Notes: generated by a model from the sequence alone, not told the origin. 9,283 nt of DNA from an uncultured Eubacteriales bacterium (GCA_900320415.1 ONSE01000098.1:1-9283); one strand, 5' to 3'. Shown: positions 1 to 8,088, numbered from the stretch's first letter. A program made the numbers and translations.

Positions 1-60
1 AACCTCTAAAAATTCCTTACCGCGCATAAGTACGGAATCTTCACGGCATAATCCTGCCAT
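1..60 (-). CDS. Possible N-terminal fragment of a divergent gene, cut by the left edge
   Basis: On the minus strand an open frame runs off the left edge without a stop. It reads MAGLCREDSVLMRGKEFLEV from an ATG whose first base is position 60; a second in-frame ATG lies at position 27 (MRGKEFLEV). A GGAAG that could serve as ribosome binding site lies four bases before the first ATG, and no clear one precedes the second. The frame stays open further upstream to a GTG at position 81. The short peptide looks protein-like, but twenty codons are too few to assign a family. If real, the gene is divergent from the arginine operon and the two would share the intergenic region. It could equally be a chance open frame. 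Confidence 0.3.
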   Translation of the reverse strand, partial: MAGLCREDSVLMRGKEFLEV

Positions 61-84
61 AAATCTTCCGCACTTCTGCACGAC

Positions 85-114
85 ATTGAATTATTAAAGA
101 TTCCCTTAAGATTT
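85..114 (+). promoter_or_regulatory. AT-rich stretch: weak promoter and possible ARG-box-like operator
   Basis: This is the most AT-rich part of the leader, about 115-145 bases before argH. TTGAAT (86-91) could act as a -35 and TAAGAT (107-112) as a -10, but the spacer would be only 15 bases and both hexamers deviate from consensus. Positions 85-102 also match the left half of an ArgR/AhrC ARG box (the TGAAT core at 87-91 followed by four A/T bases), while the right half fits poorly. Regulation of such operons by an ArgR-type repressor is usual in Firmicutes; its operation here is inference from a weak match. Confidence 0.22.
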
Positions 115-123
115 CATTCATTC

Positions 124-147
124 GGGCAGGGTGATTTCACCCTGCCC
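124..147. repeat. Perfect 10-bp inverted repeat (hairpin) in the arg leader
   Basis: The arms GGGCAGGGTG (124-133) and CACCCTGCCC (138-147) are perfectly complementary around the loop ATTT. A stem of this strength would form in RNA of either strand. No run of T follows on the plus strand (the next bases are ATAAAGTG), so it does not look like a standard intrinsic terminator, and the minus strand shows none either. It could be an attenuator part, an mRNA-stabilising 5' hairpin, a protein-binding palindrome or a dispersed palindromic repeat unit. Confidence 0.7.
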
Positions 148-184
148 ATAAAGTGTTTATATAGGTTCGTGAGAAAAAAGGCGC

Positions 185-203
185 CGCGCGGCAAAGCCGC
201 GCG
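185..203. repeat. GC-rich 8-bp hairpin just before the argH ribosome binding site
   Basis: The arms CGCGCGGC (185-192) and GCCGCGCG (196-203) pair perfectly around the loop AAA. The hairpin ends 13 bases before the GGAGG of argH, so it sits in the 5' untranslated RNA and may affect translation or stability of the operon mRNA. It has no T-tract and is not a terminator. Its almost pure G/C make-up differs from the AT-rich sequence before it. Confidence 0.6.
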
Positions 204-228
204 CGACAGACTGTGTGGAGGAAACAGT

Positions 229-1605
229 ATGCAGCTTTGGAAAGGCAGATTCAAGAAAGAATTATCCAAGACAACCAACGATTTCAACAGCTCGATTTCG
301 TTTGACAGCCGTATGTACCGCGAGGATATCGAGGGCAGCATCGCCCACGCCACCATGCTCGGCAGATGCGGCATCATCACCGAGGAGAGCGCCGAGGATA
401 TCCGTCAGGGACTGCGCGGCATTCTCGCGGATATCGAGAGCGGCGCGCTGAAAATTGACATGGAGGCGGAGGATATCCACACCTTTGTTGAGGGCGAGCT
501 GACAAAGCGCATCGGCGACAACGGCAAAAGACTGCACACCTCCCGCAGCCGCAACGACCAGGTCGCGCTGGACATCAAGCTCTACCTCAGAAAAGAGGTC
601 GTCAATGTCAAAAATCTGGTGGTTGACCTCATCAAGGTCATTGCCGCCAAGGCGGAGGCGTATTCCGACACCGTGATGCCGGGCTATACGCACCTGCAGA
701 GAGCACAGCCCATCACCTTCGGCCATCACCTGCTCGCCTACGGAGAAATGCTCCTGCGCGATGTGTCGCGCCTGGAGGACTGCCTGAAGAGAATGGACGA
801 AATGCCGCTCGGCTCCTGCGCCCTCGCGGGAACCACCTACGCGATCGACAGAACCATCACCGCCAATCTGCTCGGCTTTGAAAGAATCACGAACAACTCC
901 CTCGACGGTGTATCCGACAGGGATTTCTGCATCGAGTTCGCCTCCGTGCTCTCGATCATCATGGTACATCTCAGCCGTTTCTCCGAGGAGATAATCATGT
1001 GGTGCAGCTGGGAGTTCAAATTCGTCGAGCTGGACGACGCGTTCTCGACAGGCTCGTCGATCATGCCCCAGAAGAAGAACCCCGATATCGCTGAGCTGGT
1101 GCGCGGCAAGAGCGGACGGGTATTCGGCGACACGATGACGCTGCTCACCGTGATGAAGGGCATCGCACTCGCCTACAACAAGGATATGCAGGAGGACAAG
1201 GAGGCGATTTTTGATGCGGTGGATACCGTCAGGATGTGCCTCACCGCCTTCACGCCCATGCTCGACACCATGCGCGTGATCCCGCAGAACATGAGAAAGG
1301 CGGCGGCAGGCGGCTTTATCAATGCCACCGACTGCGCTGACTGGCTGACAAAGAACGGCGTGCCCTTCCGCGACGCCTACAAGGCGACGGGAGAGCTTGT
1401 CGCGAGATGTATCGAGCTGGGAACCGACCTGGAGAATCTCCCCATAGAGGAGTACCAAAAGGTCTGCGGCGTATTCACCGAGGAGGTGTACGACGCGATC
1501 TCCCTTGAGAAGTGCGTGTCCCAGCGCACCGCCTTCGGCGGTCCCGCCCCCGTGCTGGTAAAGGCGCAGGCAAAGCGCGTCGCGGAGCTGGCGGAAAAAT
1601 TGTAA
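229..1605 (+). CDS. argH: Argininosuccinate lyase
   Basis: This cytoplasmic enzyme splits argininosuccinate into arginine and fumarate, the last step of arginine synthesis. The 458-residue length is normal for the family. The fumarate-lyase superfamily signature GSSIMPQKKNPD is at residues 275-286 and includes the catalytic serine of the mobile loop. The Thr-His pair of the active site (YTHLQ, T154-H155) and the substrate-binding HTSRSRNDQ (103-111) are intact. I chose the ATG at 229 because GGAGG (217-221) lies seven bases before it and the protein then starts MQLWKGRF, as in homologues. An upstream in-frame GTG at 169 would only add translation of the GC-rich hairpin. It is the first gene of the operon; two tandem TAA stops end it, and argC follows 21 bases on. 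argG, which often sits beside argH, is not seen. Confidence 0.98.
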   Translation: MQLWKGRFKKELSKTTNDFNSSISFDSRMYREDIEGSIAHATMLGRCGIITEESAEDIRQGLRGILADIESGALKIDMEAEDIHTFVEGELTKRIGDNGKRLHTSRSRNDQVALDIKLYLRKEVVNVKNLVVDLIKVIAAKAEAYSDTVMPGYTHLQRAQPITFGHHLLAYGEMLLRDVSRLEDCLKRMDEMPLGSCALAGTTYAIDRTITANLLGFERITNNSLDGVSDRDFCIEFASVLSIIMVHLSRFSEEIIMWCSWEFKFVELDDAFSTGSSIMPQKKNPDIAELVRGKSGRVFGDTMTLLTVMKGIALAYNKDMQEDKEAIFDAVDTVRMCLTAFTPMLDTMRVIPQNMRKAAAGGFINATDCADWLTKNGVPFRDAYKATGELVARCIELGTDLENLPIEEYQKVCGVFTEEVYDAISLEKCVSQRTAFGGPAPVLVKAQAKRVAELAEKL

Positions 1606-1626
1606 TAAGTAAAGGTTGAGAAAAAT

Positions 1627-2670
1627 ATGAGTCAGAAAATAAAAGCAGGAATCGTTGGGGCGACAGGCTACGCGGGCGCCGAGCTGGTGCGGCTGCTGTT
1701 TGCCCATCCCGGGGCGGAGGTGGCCGCCGTCAGCTCCGTGTCCTTTGAGGGACAGAAGCTCAGTGATGTGTATCCCTCCTACCGGTTCCTTAACGATATG
1801 ACCTGTGAGAATCAGGATGCGGTGGTGGAGAAGAGCGACGTGATTTTTGCCGCCCTGCCCCACGGTCTCTCGCAGGAGTTAGCCGAAAAATGTATTTCCG
1901 CGGGCAAGGCGTTCATCGACCTAGGCGCGGACTTCCGTCTCGAGAGCGAGGACGAGTACACCGAGTGGTACGGAGGCACCTTCCTTGACAAGGCGCTGCA
2001 TGAGCAGAGCGTATACGGTCTGCCCGAGTTTTTCAGAGAGCAGATCAGGGGCAAAAGGCTGATCGCCAACCCCGGCTGCTACACGACCTGTTCGCCGCTT
2101 GCCATCGCTCCCGCGATCGCCAAGGGTCTGATCAGCACCAAGGGCATCATCTGCGACTGCAAGAGCGGCGTGACGGGAGCGGGCAGAAAGCCCACTCAGG
2201 GCAGCCACTTCCCTGAGCTCAACGAGGGCTTCCACGCCTACAAGGTCGCCTCTCACCGCCACACCCCCGAGATCGAGCAGACGCTTTCCAAGCTCAGCGG
2301 CGAGGATGTGAAAATCACCTTCGTGCCGCACCTCCTTCCCGTCAACAGAGGCATTCTCGCCACGGTTTACGCCGATATCAGGGAGGGTGTGAGCTTTGAG
2401 GAGATCCGCGCGGCGTATGAGGAGTATTACAGGGATGAGTTTTTCGTCCGCCTCCTTGAGGACGGCAAATGCGCCGACATCCACAACGTGAGATATTCCA
2501 ATTTCTGTGATATCTCGCTCCACCACGACAAGCGCGTCGGAAAGCTCGTCGCCTGCGCGGCGATTGACAACATGGTCAAGGGCGCGGCGGGTCAGGCAAT
2601 CCAGAATATGAACATCATCTTCGGTCTGGACGAAAAAGCGGGACTGATTCTCGTTCCGCCCGCCTTCTGA
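1627..2670 (+). CDS. argC: N-acetyl-gamma-glutamyl-phosphate reductase
   Basis: ArgC reduces N-acetylglutamyl-5-phosphate to N-acetylglutamate semialdehyde with NADPH, the third step of ornithine synthesis. The protein has 347 residues, the usual size of the long ArgC type. A Rossmann nucleotide-binding GATGYAG motif (residues 11-17) opens it. The catalytic cysteine is in NPGCYTT (C151), and the conserved histidine region SHRHTPEIEQ (209-218) is present. The ATG at 1627 is preceded by AAAGG at 1611-1615, a somewhat long spacing of 11 bases. The gene lies 21 bases after argH and 16 before argJ, with no terminator at either junction, so it should be co-transcribed. No broken or missing motif is seen. 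Confidence 0.98.
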   Translation: MSQKIKAGIVGATGYAGAELVRLLFAHPGAEVAAVSSVSFEGQKLSDVYPSYRFLNDMTCENQDAVVEKSDVIFAALPHGLSQELAEKCISAGKAFIDLGADFRLESEDEYTEWYGGTFLDKALHEQSVYGLPEFFREQIRGKRLIANPGCYTTCSPLAIAPAIAKGLISTKGIICDCKSGVTGAGRKPTQGSHFPELNEGFHAYKVASHRHTPEIEQTLSKLSGEDVKITFVPHLLPVNRGILATVYADIREGVSFEEIRAAYEEYYRDEFFVRLLEDGKCADIHNVRYSNFCDISLHHDKRVGKLVACAAIDNMVKGAAGQAIQNMNIIFGLDEKAGLILVPPAF

Positions 2671-2686
2671 TAAAGAGGAAAACAAC

Positions 2687-3958
2687 ATGAACTATACATT
2701 TATTGAAAACGGCTCCGTCACCTCTCCGCTCGGCTTTGTCGCGGGCGGTGTAGCGGCGGGCGTGAAGGCGTATACAAACGCGACCCAGGCGGCGCTGAAA
2801 AACGAGCCTGTCCTTCCCGTGAACGGAAAGCGCGACCTCGCGATGATCTACTGCGAAAAGCCCTGCGCGGCTGCCGCGATTTTTACAAGGAACCTCGTCA
2901 AGTCCGACACGATCTACGTCACGCAGAAGCACCTCGAAAACGGCGTGGCGCAGGCTGTGATCGTCAACTCGGGCAACGCCAACGCCTGTAACCCCGACGG
3001 CTATGAAAAGGCGGAAAGGATGTGTGCCCTCGCGGCGGACGCGCTCGGTATTGACGCGAACGACGTGATCGTCGCGTCTACGGGTGTTATCGGTCAGGCA
3101 TTGCCGATCGAACCGATCGCAAAGAGCGTGGACGCGCTCAAAAACGCCCTTTCAAAGGAAGGCGGCACCAACGCCGCCGAGGCGATCATGACTACCGACA
3201 CCGTGAAAAAGGAGTGGGCGGTCAGCCTGACGCTTGACGGAAAGACCGTCACCATCGGCGGTATCGCCAAGGGCAGCGGCATGATCCACATCAATATGGG
3301 AACCACTCTTTCGTTCGTCACCACCGACGCGGCGATTTCCGCGGAAATGCTGAAAGCCGCGCTGATCGAGGCTGCTGACGTGACCTATAATATGGTCAGC
3401 GTGGACGGCGACACCTCCACCAACGACACCCTCGCGATCATGGCGTCGGGACTCGCGGGCAACGCGGAGATCACCGAAAAGAACGCGGATTACGCGCTCT
3501 TCACCGAGGCGCTGACGGCGGCGTTCCGTCAGGTCGCGAGAAAGCTCGCTGCGGACGGCGAGGGCGCCACCAGGCTGATCATCGGCAGGGTCAGCGGCGC
3601 GAAGGACGAAGCGGCGGCGAAGACCATCGCCAAGAGCGTGATTTGCTCCAGCCTTGTCAAGGCGGCGATGTTCGGCGCGGACGCGAACTGCGGCAGGATC
3701 CTGTGCGCCGTCGGCTACAGCGGCGCCGAGGTCGATATAAAGAAGATCGACGTTTCCTACAGGAGCGCCAAGGGCGAGATATTAGTCTGCAAGGACGGCA
3801 TGGGACTCGCCTTTGACGAGGACAAGGCGAAGGAGATCCTGCTTGAAAATGAAATTGACATTATGATCAGGCTGGGCGACGGCGACGGAACAGCCGAGGC
3901 CTACGGCTGTGATTTGACATACGATTACGTCAAAATCAACGGCGATTACAGGACGTAA
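2687..3958 (+). CDS. argJ: Glutamate N-acetyltransferase / ornithine acetyltransferase (ArgJ), self-cleaving
   Basis: ArgJ moves the acetyl group from N-acetylornithine to glutamate, releasing ornithine and recycling the acetyl group. Bifunctional members also use acetyl-CoA to make N-acetylglutamate. The 423 residues are slightly longer than is usual. Family blocks seen include VNSGNANAC and VASTGVIGQALP in the N-terminal half, KGSGMI at 195-200, and GCDLTYDYVKINGDYRT at the C-terminus. ArgJ proteins cut themselves into alpha and beta chains before a threonine, which becomes the nucleophile. Here that threonine is T206, within N203-M-G-T-T-L. The familiar form of this segment is PNMATML, so Ile replaces Pro, Gly replaces Ala before the cut, and Thr replaces Met after it. 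The start at 2687 follows AGAGG (2674-2678). Whether the enzyme is mono- or bifunctional cannot be read from the sequence. Confidence 0.97.
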   Translation: MNYTFIENGSVTSPLGFVAGGVAAGVKAYTNATQAALKNEPVLPVNGKRDLAMIYCEKPCAAAAIFTRNLVKSDTIYVTQKHLENGVAQAVIVNSGNANACNPDGYEKAERMCALAADALGIDANDVIVASTGVIGQALPIEPIAKSVDALKNALSKEGGTNAAEAIMTTDTVKKEWAVSLTLDGKTVTIGGIAKGSGMIHINMGTTLSFVTTDAAISAEMLKAALIEAADVTYNMVSVDGDTSTNDTLAIMASGLAGNAEITEKNADYALFTEALTAAFRQVARKLAADGEGATRLIIGRVSGAKDEAAAKTIAKSVICSSLVKAAMFGADANCGRILCAVGYSGAEVDIKKIDVSYRSAKGEILVCKDGMGLAFDEDKAKEILLENEIDIMIRLGDGDGTAEAYGCDLTYDYVKINGDYRT

Positions 3959-3973
3959 GTGGGAGTAAGGAAA

Positions 3974-4831
3974 ATGGATAACGCAAAAAGGGCAAAGGTA
4001 CTGATCCAGGCGATGCCCTATATCAAAAAATGGATCGGCGAGACCATCGTCGTCAAATACGGCGGCAACGCCATGATCAATGAGGAGCTGAAATCCGCCG
4101 TCATGAGCGATCTGGTGCTCATGCAGCTGGTGGGCATCAATGTGGTGCTTGTCCACGGAGGCGGCCCCGAAATCAACGCCATGCTCAACGCGGTCGGCAA
4201 AAAGAGCGAATTCAAGGACGGAATGCGCGTCACTGACCGTGAAACCATCGACATCGTGCAGATGGTGCTGGCGGGAAAGGTCAACAAGAGTCTTGTCCAG
4301 CTGCTTGACAGCCACGGCGGCAAGGCGCTCGGACTCTGCGGCCTCGACGGAAAAATGCTGATGGCGTCCAAGCTCGGCACCGCACATGACCTCGGCTTTG
4401 TGGGCGAGATCAGGGAGGTCAATCCCGAGCCGCTGCGCATGGCGATGCGCGACGGCTACATTCCGATCGTCGCCACCGTCGCGGGCGGTTATGACGGCAA
4501 CACCTACAATATCAACGCCGACCTCGCGGCGGCGCAGATCGCCGCCAAGCTCAAGGCGAAAAAGCTGATCCTGATGACCGATATCCGCGGACTGCTCCGC
4601 GACGTCAACGACGAGAACTCACTCATTCCCGTCGTCAATGTCAGCGAGGTGCCCATGCTCAAGCGGGACGGCATCATCAAGGGCGGCATGATCCCCAAGA
4701 TCGACTGCTGTGTGGAGGCGGTGCGCAACGGCGTCAGCCGCGCCCACATCATTGACGGCAGACTGGAGCACTCCATCATCCTGGAGCTGTTCAGCGACGA
4801 GGGGATCGGCACCATGTTCTATCAGCTGTAA
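3974..4831 (+). CDS. argB: N-acetylglutamate kinase, probably arginine-inhibited
   Basis: ArgB phosphorylates N-acetylglutamate with ATP, the usual control point of the pathway. The 285-residue protein belongs to the amino acid kinase fold: KYGGNAM (28-34) and HGGGPEIN (61-68) form phosphate and substrate sites, NINADLAAAQIA is the acetylglutamate-binding segment, and GGMIPKID is near the C-terminus. It has the N-terminal helix before the kinase core (AKVLIQAMPYIKKW) and the C-terminal LEHSIILELFSDEGIGTM seen in arginine-sensitive hexameric kinases such as that of Thermotoga maritima, so feedback inhibition by arginine is likely (inference). I prefer the ATG at 3974, with GGGAG (3961-3965) eight bases before it. 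A GTG at 3959, directly after the argJ stop, would add five residues but would include this binding site. Confidence 0.97.
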   Translation: MDNAKRAKVLIQAMPYIKKWIGETIVVKYGGNAMINEELKSAVMSDLVLMQLVGINVVLVHGGGPEINAMLNAVGKKSEFKDGMRVTDRETIDIVQMVLAGKVNKSLVQLLDSHGGKALGLCGLDGKMLMASKLGTAHDLGFVGEIREVNPEPLRMAMRDGYIPIVATVAGGYDGNTYNINADLAAAQIAAKLKAKKLILMTDIRGLLRDVNDENSLIPVVNVSEVPMLKRDGIIKGGMIPKIDCCVEAVRNGVSRAHIIDGRLEHSIILELFSDEGIGTMFYQL

Positions 4832-4864
4832 TTCTCACCCCAATATACGGAAAAGGAGCGTTCT

Positions 4865-5308
4865 ATGCAGATTCGACCGATGACAAAAGAAGATTACGAC
4901 GAGGTGTTTGCGATGTGGCAAATCACCACCAAGCGCGCCCTTTCGCGCGCGGACGAGCGCGATCAGATAGAACGCTACCTCAGACGCAATGAGGGCATGA
5001 GTCAGGTGGCGGTGATCGACGGAAAAATCGTCGGCACCGTCCTCGCGGGTCACGACGGCAGACGGGGCTTTATCCATCACATGGCGGTGCTCCCGGAATA
5101 CCGCCGCCGCCGTATCGGACACGCCCTCGCCGAAAAGGCGATCGAGATGATTGCCCGTGACGGCATTGACAAAACCCACATTTTTTGCTATCAGAATAAC
5201 GAAACGGGACAGAAGTTCTGGAGCGATTTCGGATTTACCAAGCGGGATGACGTTTTCGTTTTTTCGTACATGAACAGAAAACAGGATAAGGAAGGTACAG
5301 AACAATGA
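4865..5308 (+). CDS. GNAT-family N-acetyltransferase inside the arginine operon
   Basis: This single-domain protein of 147 residues transfers an acetyl group from acetyl-CoA to an unknown amine. It fills the whole GNAT fold: beta-alpha start (QIRPMTKEDYDEVFAMW), the strand pair VAVIDGKIVGTVLAG (48-62), motif A at about 71-90 with the acetyl-CoA loop R82-x-x-G85-x-A87, and motif B NNETGQKFWSDFGF (111-124). It resembles the small YpeA-type acetyltransferases. AGGAG (4854-4858) lies six bases before the ATG. It sits 33 bases after argB, and its TGA overlaps the ATG of argD as ATGA, so translation of the two is probably coupled. The position suggests a role in arginine synthesis, perhaps as a short N-acetylglutamate synthase. 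That is inference; protein or metabolite acetylation is also possible. Confidence 0.9.
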   Translation: MQIRPMTKEDYDEVFAMWQITTKRALSRADERDQIERYLRRNEGMSQVAVIDGKIVGTVLAGHDGRRGFIHHMAVLPEYRRRRIGHALAEKAIEMIARDGIDKTHIFCYQNNETGQKFWSDFGFTKRDDVFVFSYMNRKQDKEGTEQ

Positions 5309-6484
5309 CCCCCAACCATACCAAACAACTCGACCAAAACTATATCATGCACACCTACGGACGCTATGACGTCGCTCTGGCGCGCGGCAAGGGTGTGGTA
5401 GCCTATGACGAGGAAGGCAAGAAATATATCGACGTTTCCTCGGGCATCGGCGTCAACTGTCTGGGCTATTGTGACGAGGGCTGGGTTGCCGCTGTCACAA
5501 AGCAGGCACAGACCATTCAGCATATGTCCAACTACTTCTACAGCGAGCAGGCGGGCACCCTTGCGGAAAAGCTCTGCACCCTCACGGGCATGAGCAAGAT
5601 CTGCTTCGGCAACAGCGGCGCCGAGGCGAACGAGTGCGCCATCAAGATCGCGAGAAAGTACAGCTTTGACAAGTACGGCGCGGAGCGCAATGAGATCATC
5701 ACGCTCTGCAATTCCTTCCACGGCAGAACGGTGACCACTCTCTCCGCCACCGGTCAGGATGTGTTCCACAACTACTTTTTCCCCTTCACCGAGGGCTTTA
5801 GCTATGTGGAGGCAGGCGATATCGACGTTCTCAAAAACGCCGTCAGCGGCAAGACCTGCGCGGTAATGCTCGAGCTGATACAGGGCGAGGGAGGCGTCAA
5901 TATCCTTGACAAGGACTATGTCGCGGTGCTGTTCGACTTCTGTCAGTCACAGGATATCCTTGTGATCGTGGACGAGGTGCAGACCGGAGTCGGCAGGACA
6001 GGCAAGCTCTTTGCCTGTGAGAACTACGGCGTAAAGCCCGACCTGATGACGGTCGCGAAGGGCATCGGCGGCGGACTTCCCATGGGAATCTGCCTTTGCG
6101 GCGAAAAGCTCAGCGGCGTGATGACGCCCTCCACCCACGGCTCCACCTTCGGCGCGAATCCCGTTGTCTGCGCGGGCGCGAACTATGTTCTCGACACCGT
6201 TGCGAATGAGGAATTCCTCGCGCGGGTGCGTGAAAAGGGCGATTATCTTGAGCGGAAGCTCAGGGAGCTGCCTCAGGTCAAGGGCGTGCGCAGGATGGGA
6301 CTGATGGTCGGCATCGAAATCGACGGCGACGCGCACGAAATCGCAGTCAAGTGCGTGGAAAACGGTCTGCTGATCATCACTGCGAAGGACGTGCTGCGTA
6401 TGCTGCCGCCTTTGATCATTACCAAAGAAGAAATCGATGAAGCGATTACTATACTAAAAACCACATTAGAGGAGTGTACAACCC

Positions 6485-6507
<23 letters not shown>
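5305..6507 (+). CDS. argD: Acetylornithine aminotransferase
   Basis: ArgD is a PLP-dependent class III aminotransferase that converts N-acetylglutamate semialdehyde and glutamate to N-acetylornithine and 2-oxoglutarate. It has 400 residues, as usual. FGNSGAEANE (about 98-107) binds the cofactor phosphate, and SFHGRT (137-142) supplies the ring-stacking Phe138. VDEVQTGVGRTG holds Asp223, which contacts the pyridine nitrogen, and VAKGIGGGLPMG holds Lys252, the Schiff-base lysine 29 residues later. The ATG overlaps the GNAT stop (ATGA), and AAGGAAGG (5288-5295) precedes it. The 3' end overlaps argF by 23 bases, so its last residues (THETSFEA) are read from the start of argF in another frame. Some family members also act in lysine synthesis; the context favours arginine. 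Confidence 0.97.
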
Positions 6508-7408
<901 letters not shown>

Positions 7409-7425
7409 TTGTCTGTTTACATTGC

Positions 7426-7462
7426 CGCGGTTCCTTTCCAAAGAGGGAACCGCGCTGTTTTT
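7426..7462 (+). terminator. Intrinsic terminator of the arginine operon
   Basis: The perfect 9-bp arms CGCGGTTCC (7426-7434) and GGAACCGCG (7446-7454) form a stem that can extend inward through wobble pairs to a short CCAAA loop. TTTTT (7458-7462) follows three bases after the stem. This is the first terminator-like structure after the argH start and should end the operon transcript. The next promoter begins only six bases later. Confidence 0.88.
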
Positions 7463-7467
7463 GGCAA

Positions 7468-7496
7468 TTGACAAGGCGGCTCAAATGTGATATCCT
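7468..7496 (+). promoter_or_regulatory. Sigma-A type promoter of the gtrA-like gene
   Basis: TTGACA (7468-7473) is a perfect -35. After a 17-base spacer comes TATCCT (7491-7496) as -10, with TG at 7488-7489 giving an extended -10. Transcription would start near 7503, leaving a leader of about 30 bases before the ATG at 7533. The position right after the arg terminator supports independent transcription of the gene. Confidence 0.75.
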
Positions 7497-7532
7497 TTAA
7501 CTGTTTTGTAAAATGTCGAAAGGGCTGATGAT

Positions 7533-8021
7533 ATGAAGAAAATAGTTGCGCTGGTGAAGGAGCACTGGGATATCGTGTCCTACCTGTTTTTCGGCGTGTG
7601 TACGACGATCGTGAACTGGATCGTCTATTACCTCGCCATGCTGCTGTTCAAGGGCACCGGCATGAACGACGAGATGAACATTGTTATTTCCAATGTGATC
7701 GCGTGGGTGTTTGCGGTGGCGTTTGCCTTCATCACCAACAAGCTGTGGGTGTTCAACAGCAAGTCCTTTGACAGGAAAACCCTCTGGCATGAGCTCTGGA
7801 CGTTTGTTTCCGCGAGATTGCTGACCCTGCTGATGGAGACAGGTATTCTGTATGTCGCGGCTCTGATTTTCGGAACGGAGAACAACATCATCAACATGAT
7901 TTGGAAGATCATCACCAGTATTTTGGTTGTGGTACTGAACTACATCTTCAGCAAACTCTTCATTTTCCGCAAGAAAGAAGAAGCGGAAGCAACATATGAT
8001 GAATTGTCGTCAAAAAAATAA
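7533..8021 (+). CDS. GtrA-like four-helix membrane protein
   Basis: This is a small integral membrane protein of 162 residues with four predicted helices at about 15-38, 49-69, 90-113 and 119-141 and a charged, Lys/Glu-rich C-terminal tail. It matches the GtrA family by its length, helix pattern and the paired motifs TNKLWVF (68-74) after helix 2 and LNYIFSKLFIF (135-145) after helix 4. Family members are thought to help move or flip lipid-linked sugars in the synthesis of O-antigen, teichoic acid or other surface glycans; the substrate here is unknown. AAAGGG (7519-7524) lies eight bases before the chosen ATG. An ATG at 7528 is out of frame. The gene has its own promoter and no terminator before the 5S promoter that starts eight bases downstream. 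Confidence 0.88.
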   Translation: MKKIVALVKEHWDIVSYLFFGVCTTIVNWIVYYLAMLLFKGTGMNDEMNIVISNVIAWVFAVAFAFITNKLWVFNSKSFDRKTLWHELWTFVSARLLTLLMETGILYVAALIFGTENNIINMIWKIITSILVVVLNYIFSKLFIFRKKEEAEATYDELSSKK

Positions 8022-8028
8022 AAAACAG

Positions 8029-8057
8029 TTGACAAACCGTCCTTGGTGTGATATAAT
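8029..8057 (+). promoter_or_regulatory. Perfect-consensus promoter of the 5S rRNA gene
   Basis: TTGACA (8029-8034), a 17-base spacer and TATAAT (8052-8057) match the housekeeping sigma consensus at all twelve positions. TG at 8049-8050 adds an extended -10. The predicted start, near 8064, lies about 25 bases before the mature 5S end, consistent with a short leader removed by processing. Such strength is typical of stable RNA genes. Confidence 0.93.
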
Positions 8058-8088
8058 ACCTGTTGTTGTCGAGAGATGACGGAATATA

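Noticed and set aside
19..24. ACCGCG resembling the T-box antiterminator core
   Set aside because: The preceding GGTGG part is absent, no T-box stem I or terminator with T-tract is visible, and the bases fit better as part of the possible minus-strand gene.
124..147. Hairpin taken as an intrinsic terminator or attenuator
   Set aside because: The stem is strong, but no T run follows on either strand, so termination cannot be supported from the sequence alone.
169..228. Longer argH start at GTG 169 (20 extra residues)
   Set aside because: The extension is read through the GC-rich hairpin and gives a basic, unconserved peptide. The ATG at 229 has a well-placed GGAGG and matches the usual ArgH N-terminus.
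262..1863. Long minus-strand open frame of 533 codons opposite argH/argC
   Set aside because: It is a shadow of GC-rich codons on the plus strand. It spans two confirmed genes, and its His/Arg/Val-rich composition matches no family.
1921..2688. Minus-strand open frame opposite argC
   Set aside because: argC is intact with all motifs on the plus strand. The opposing frame shows only reverse-codon composition and no recognisable domain.
3959..3973. Longer argB start at GTG 3959
   Set aside because: It would place the likely ribosome binding site GGGAG inside the coding region, and it has no good site of its own after the argJ stop.
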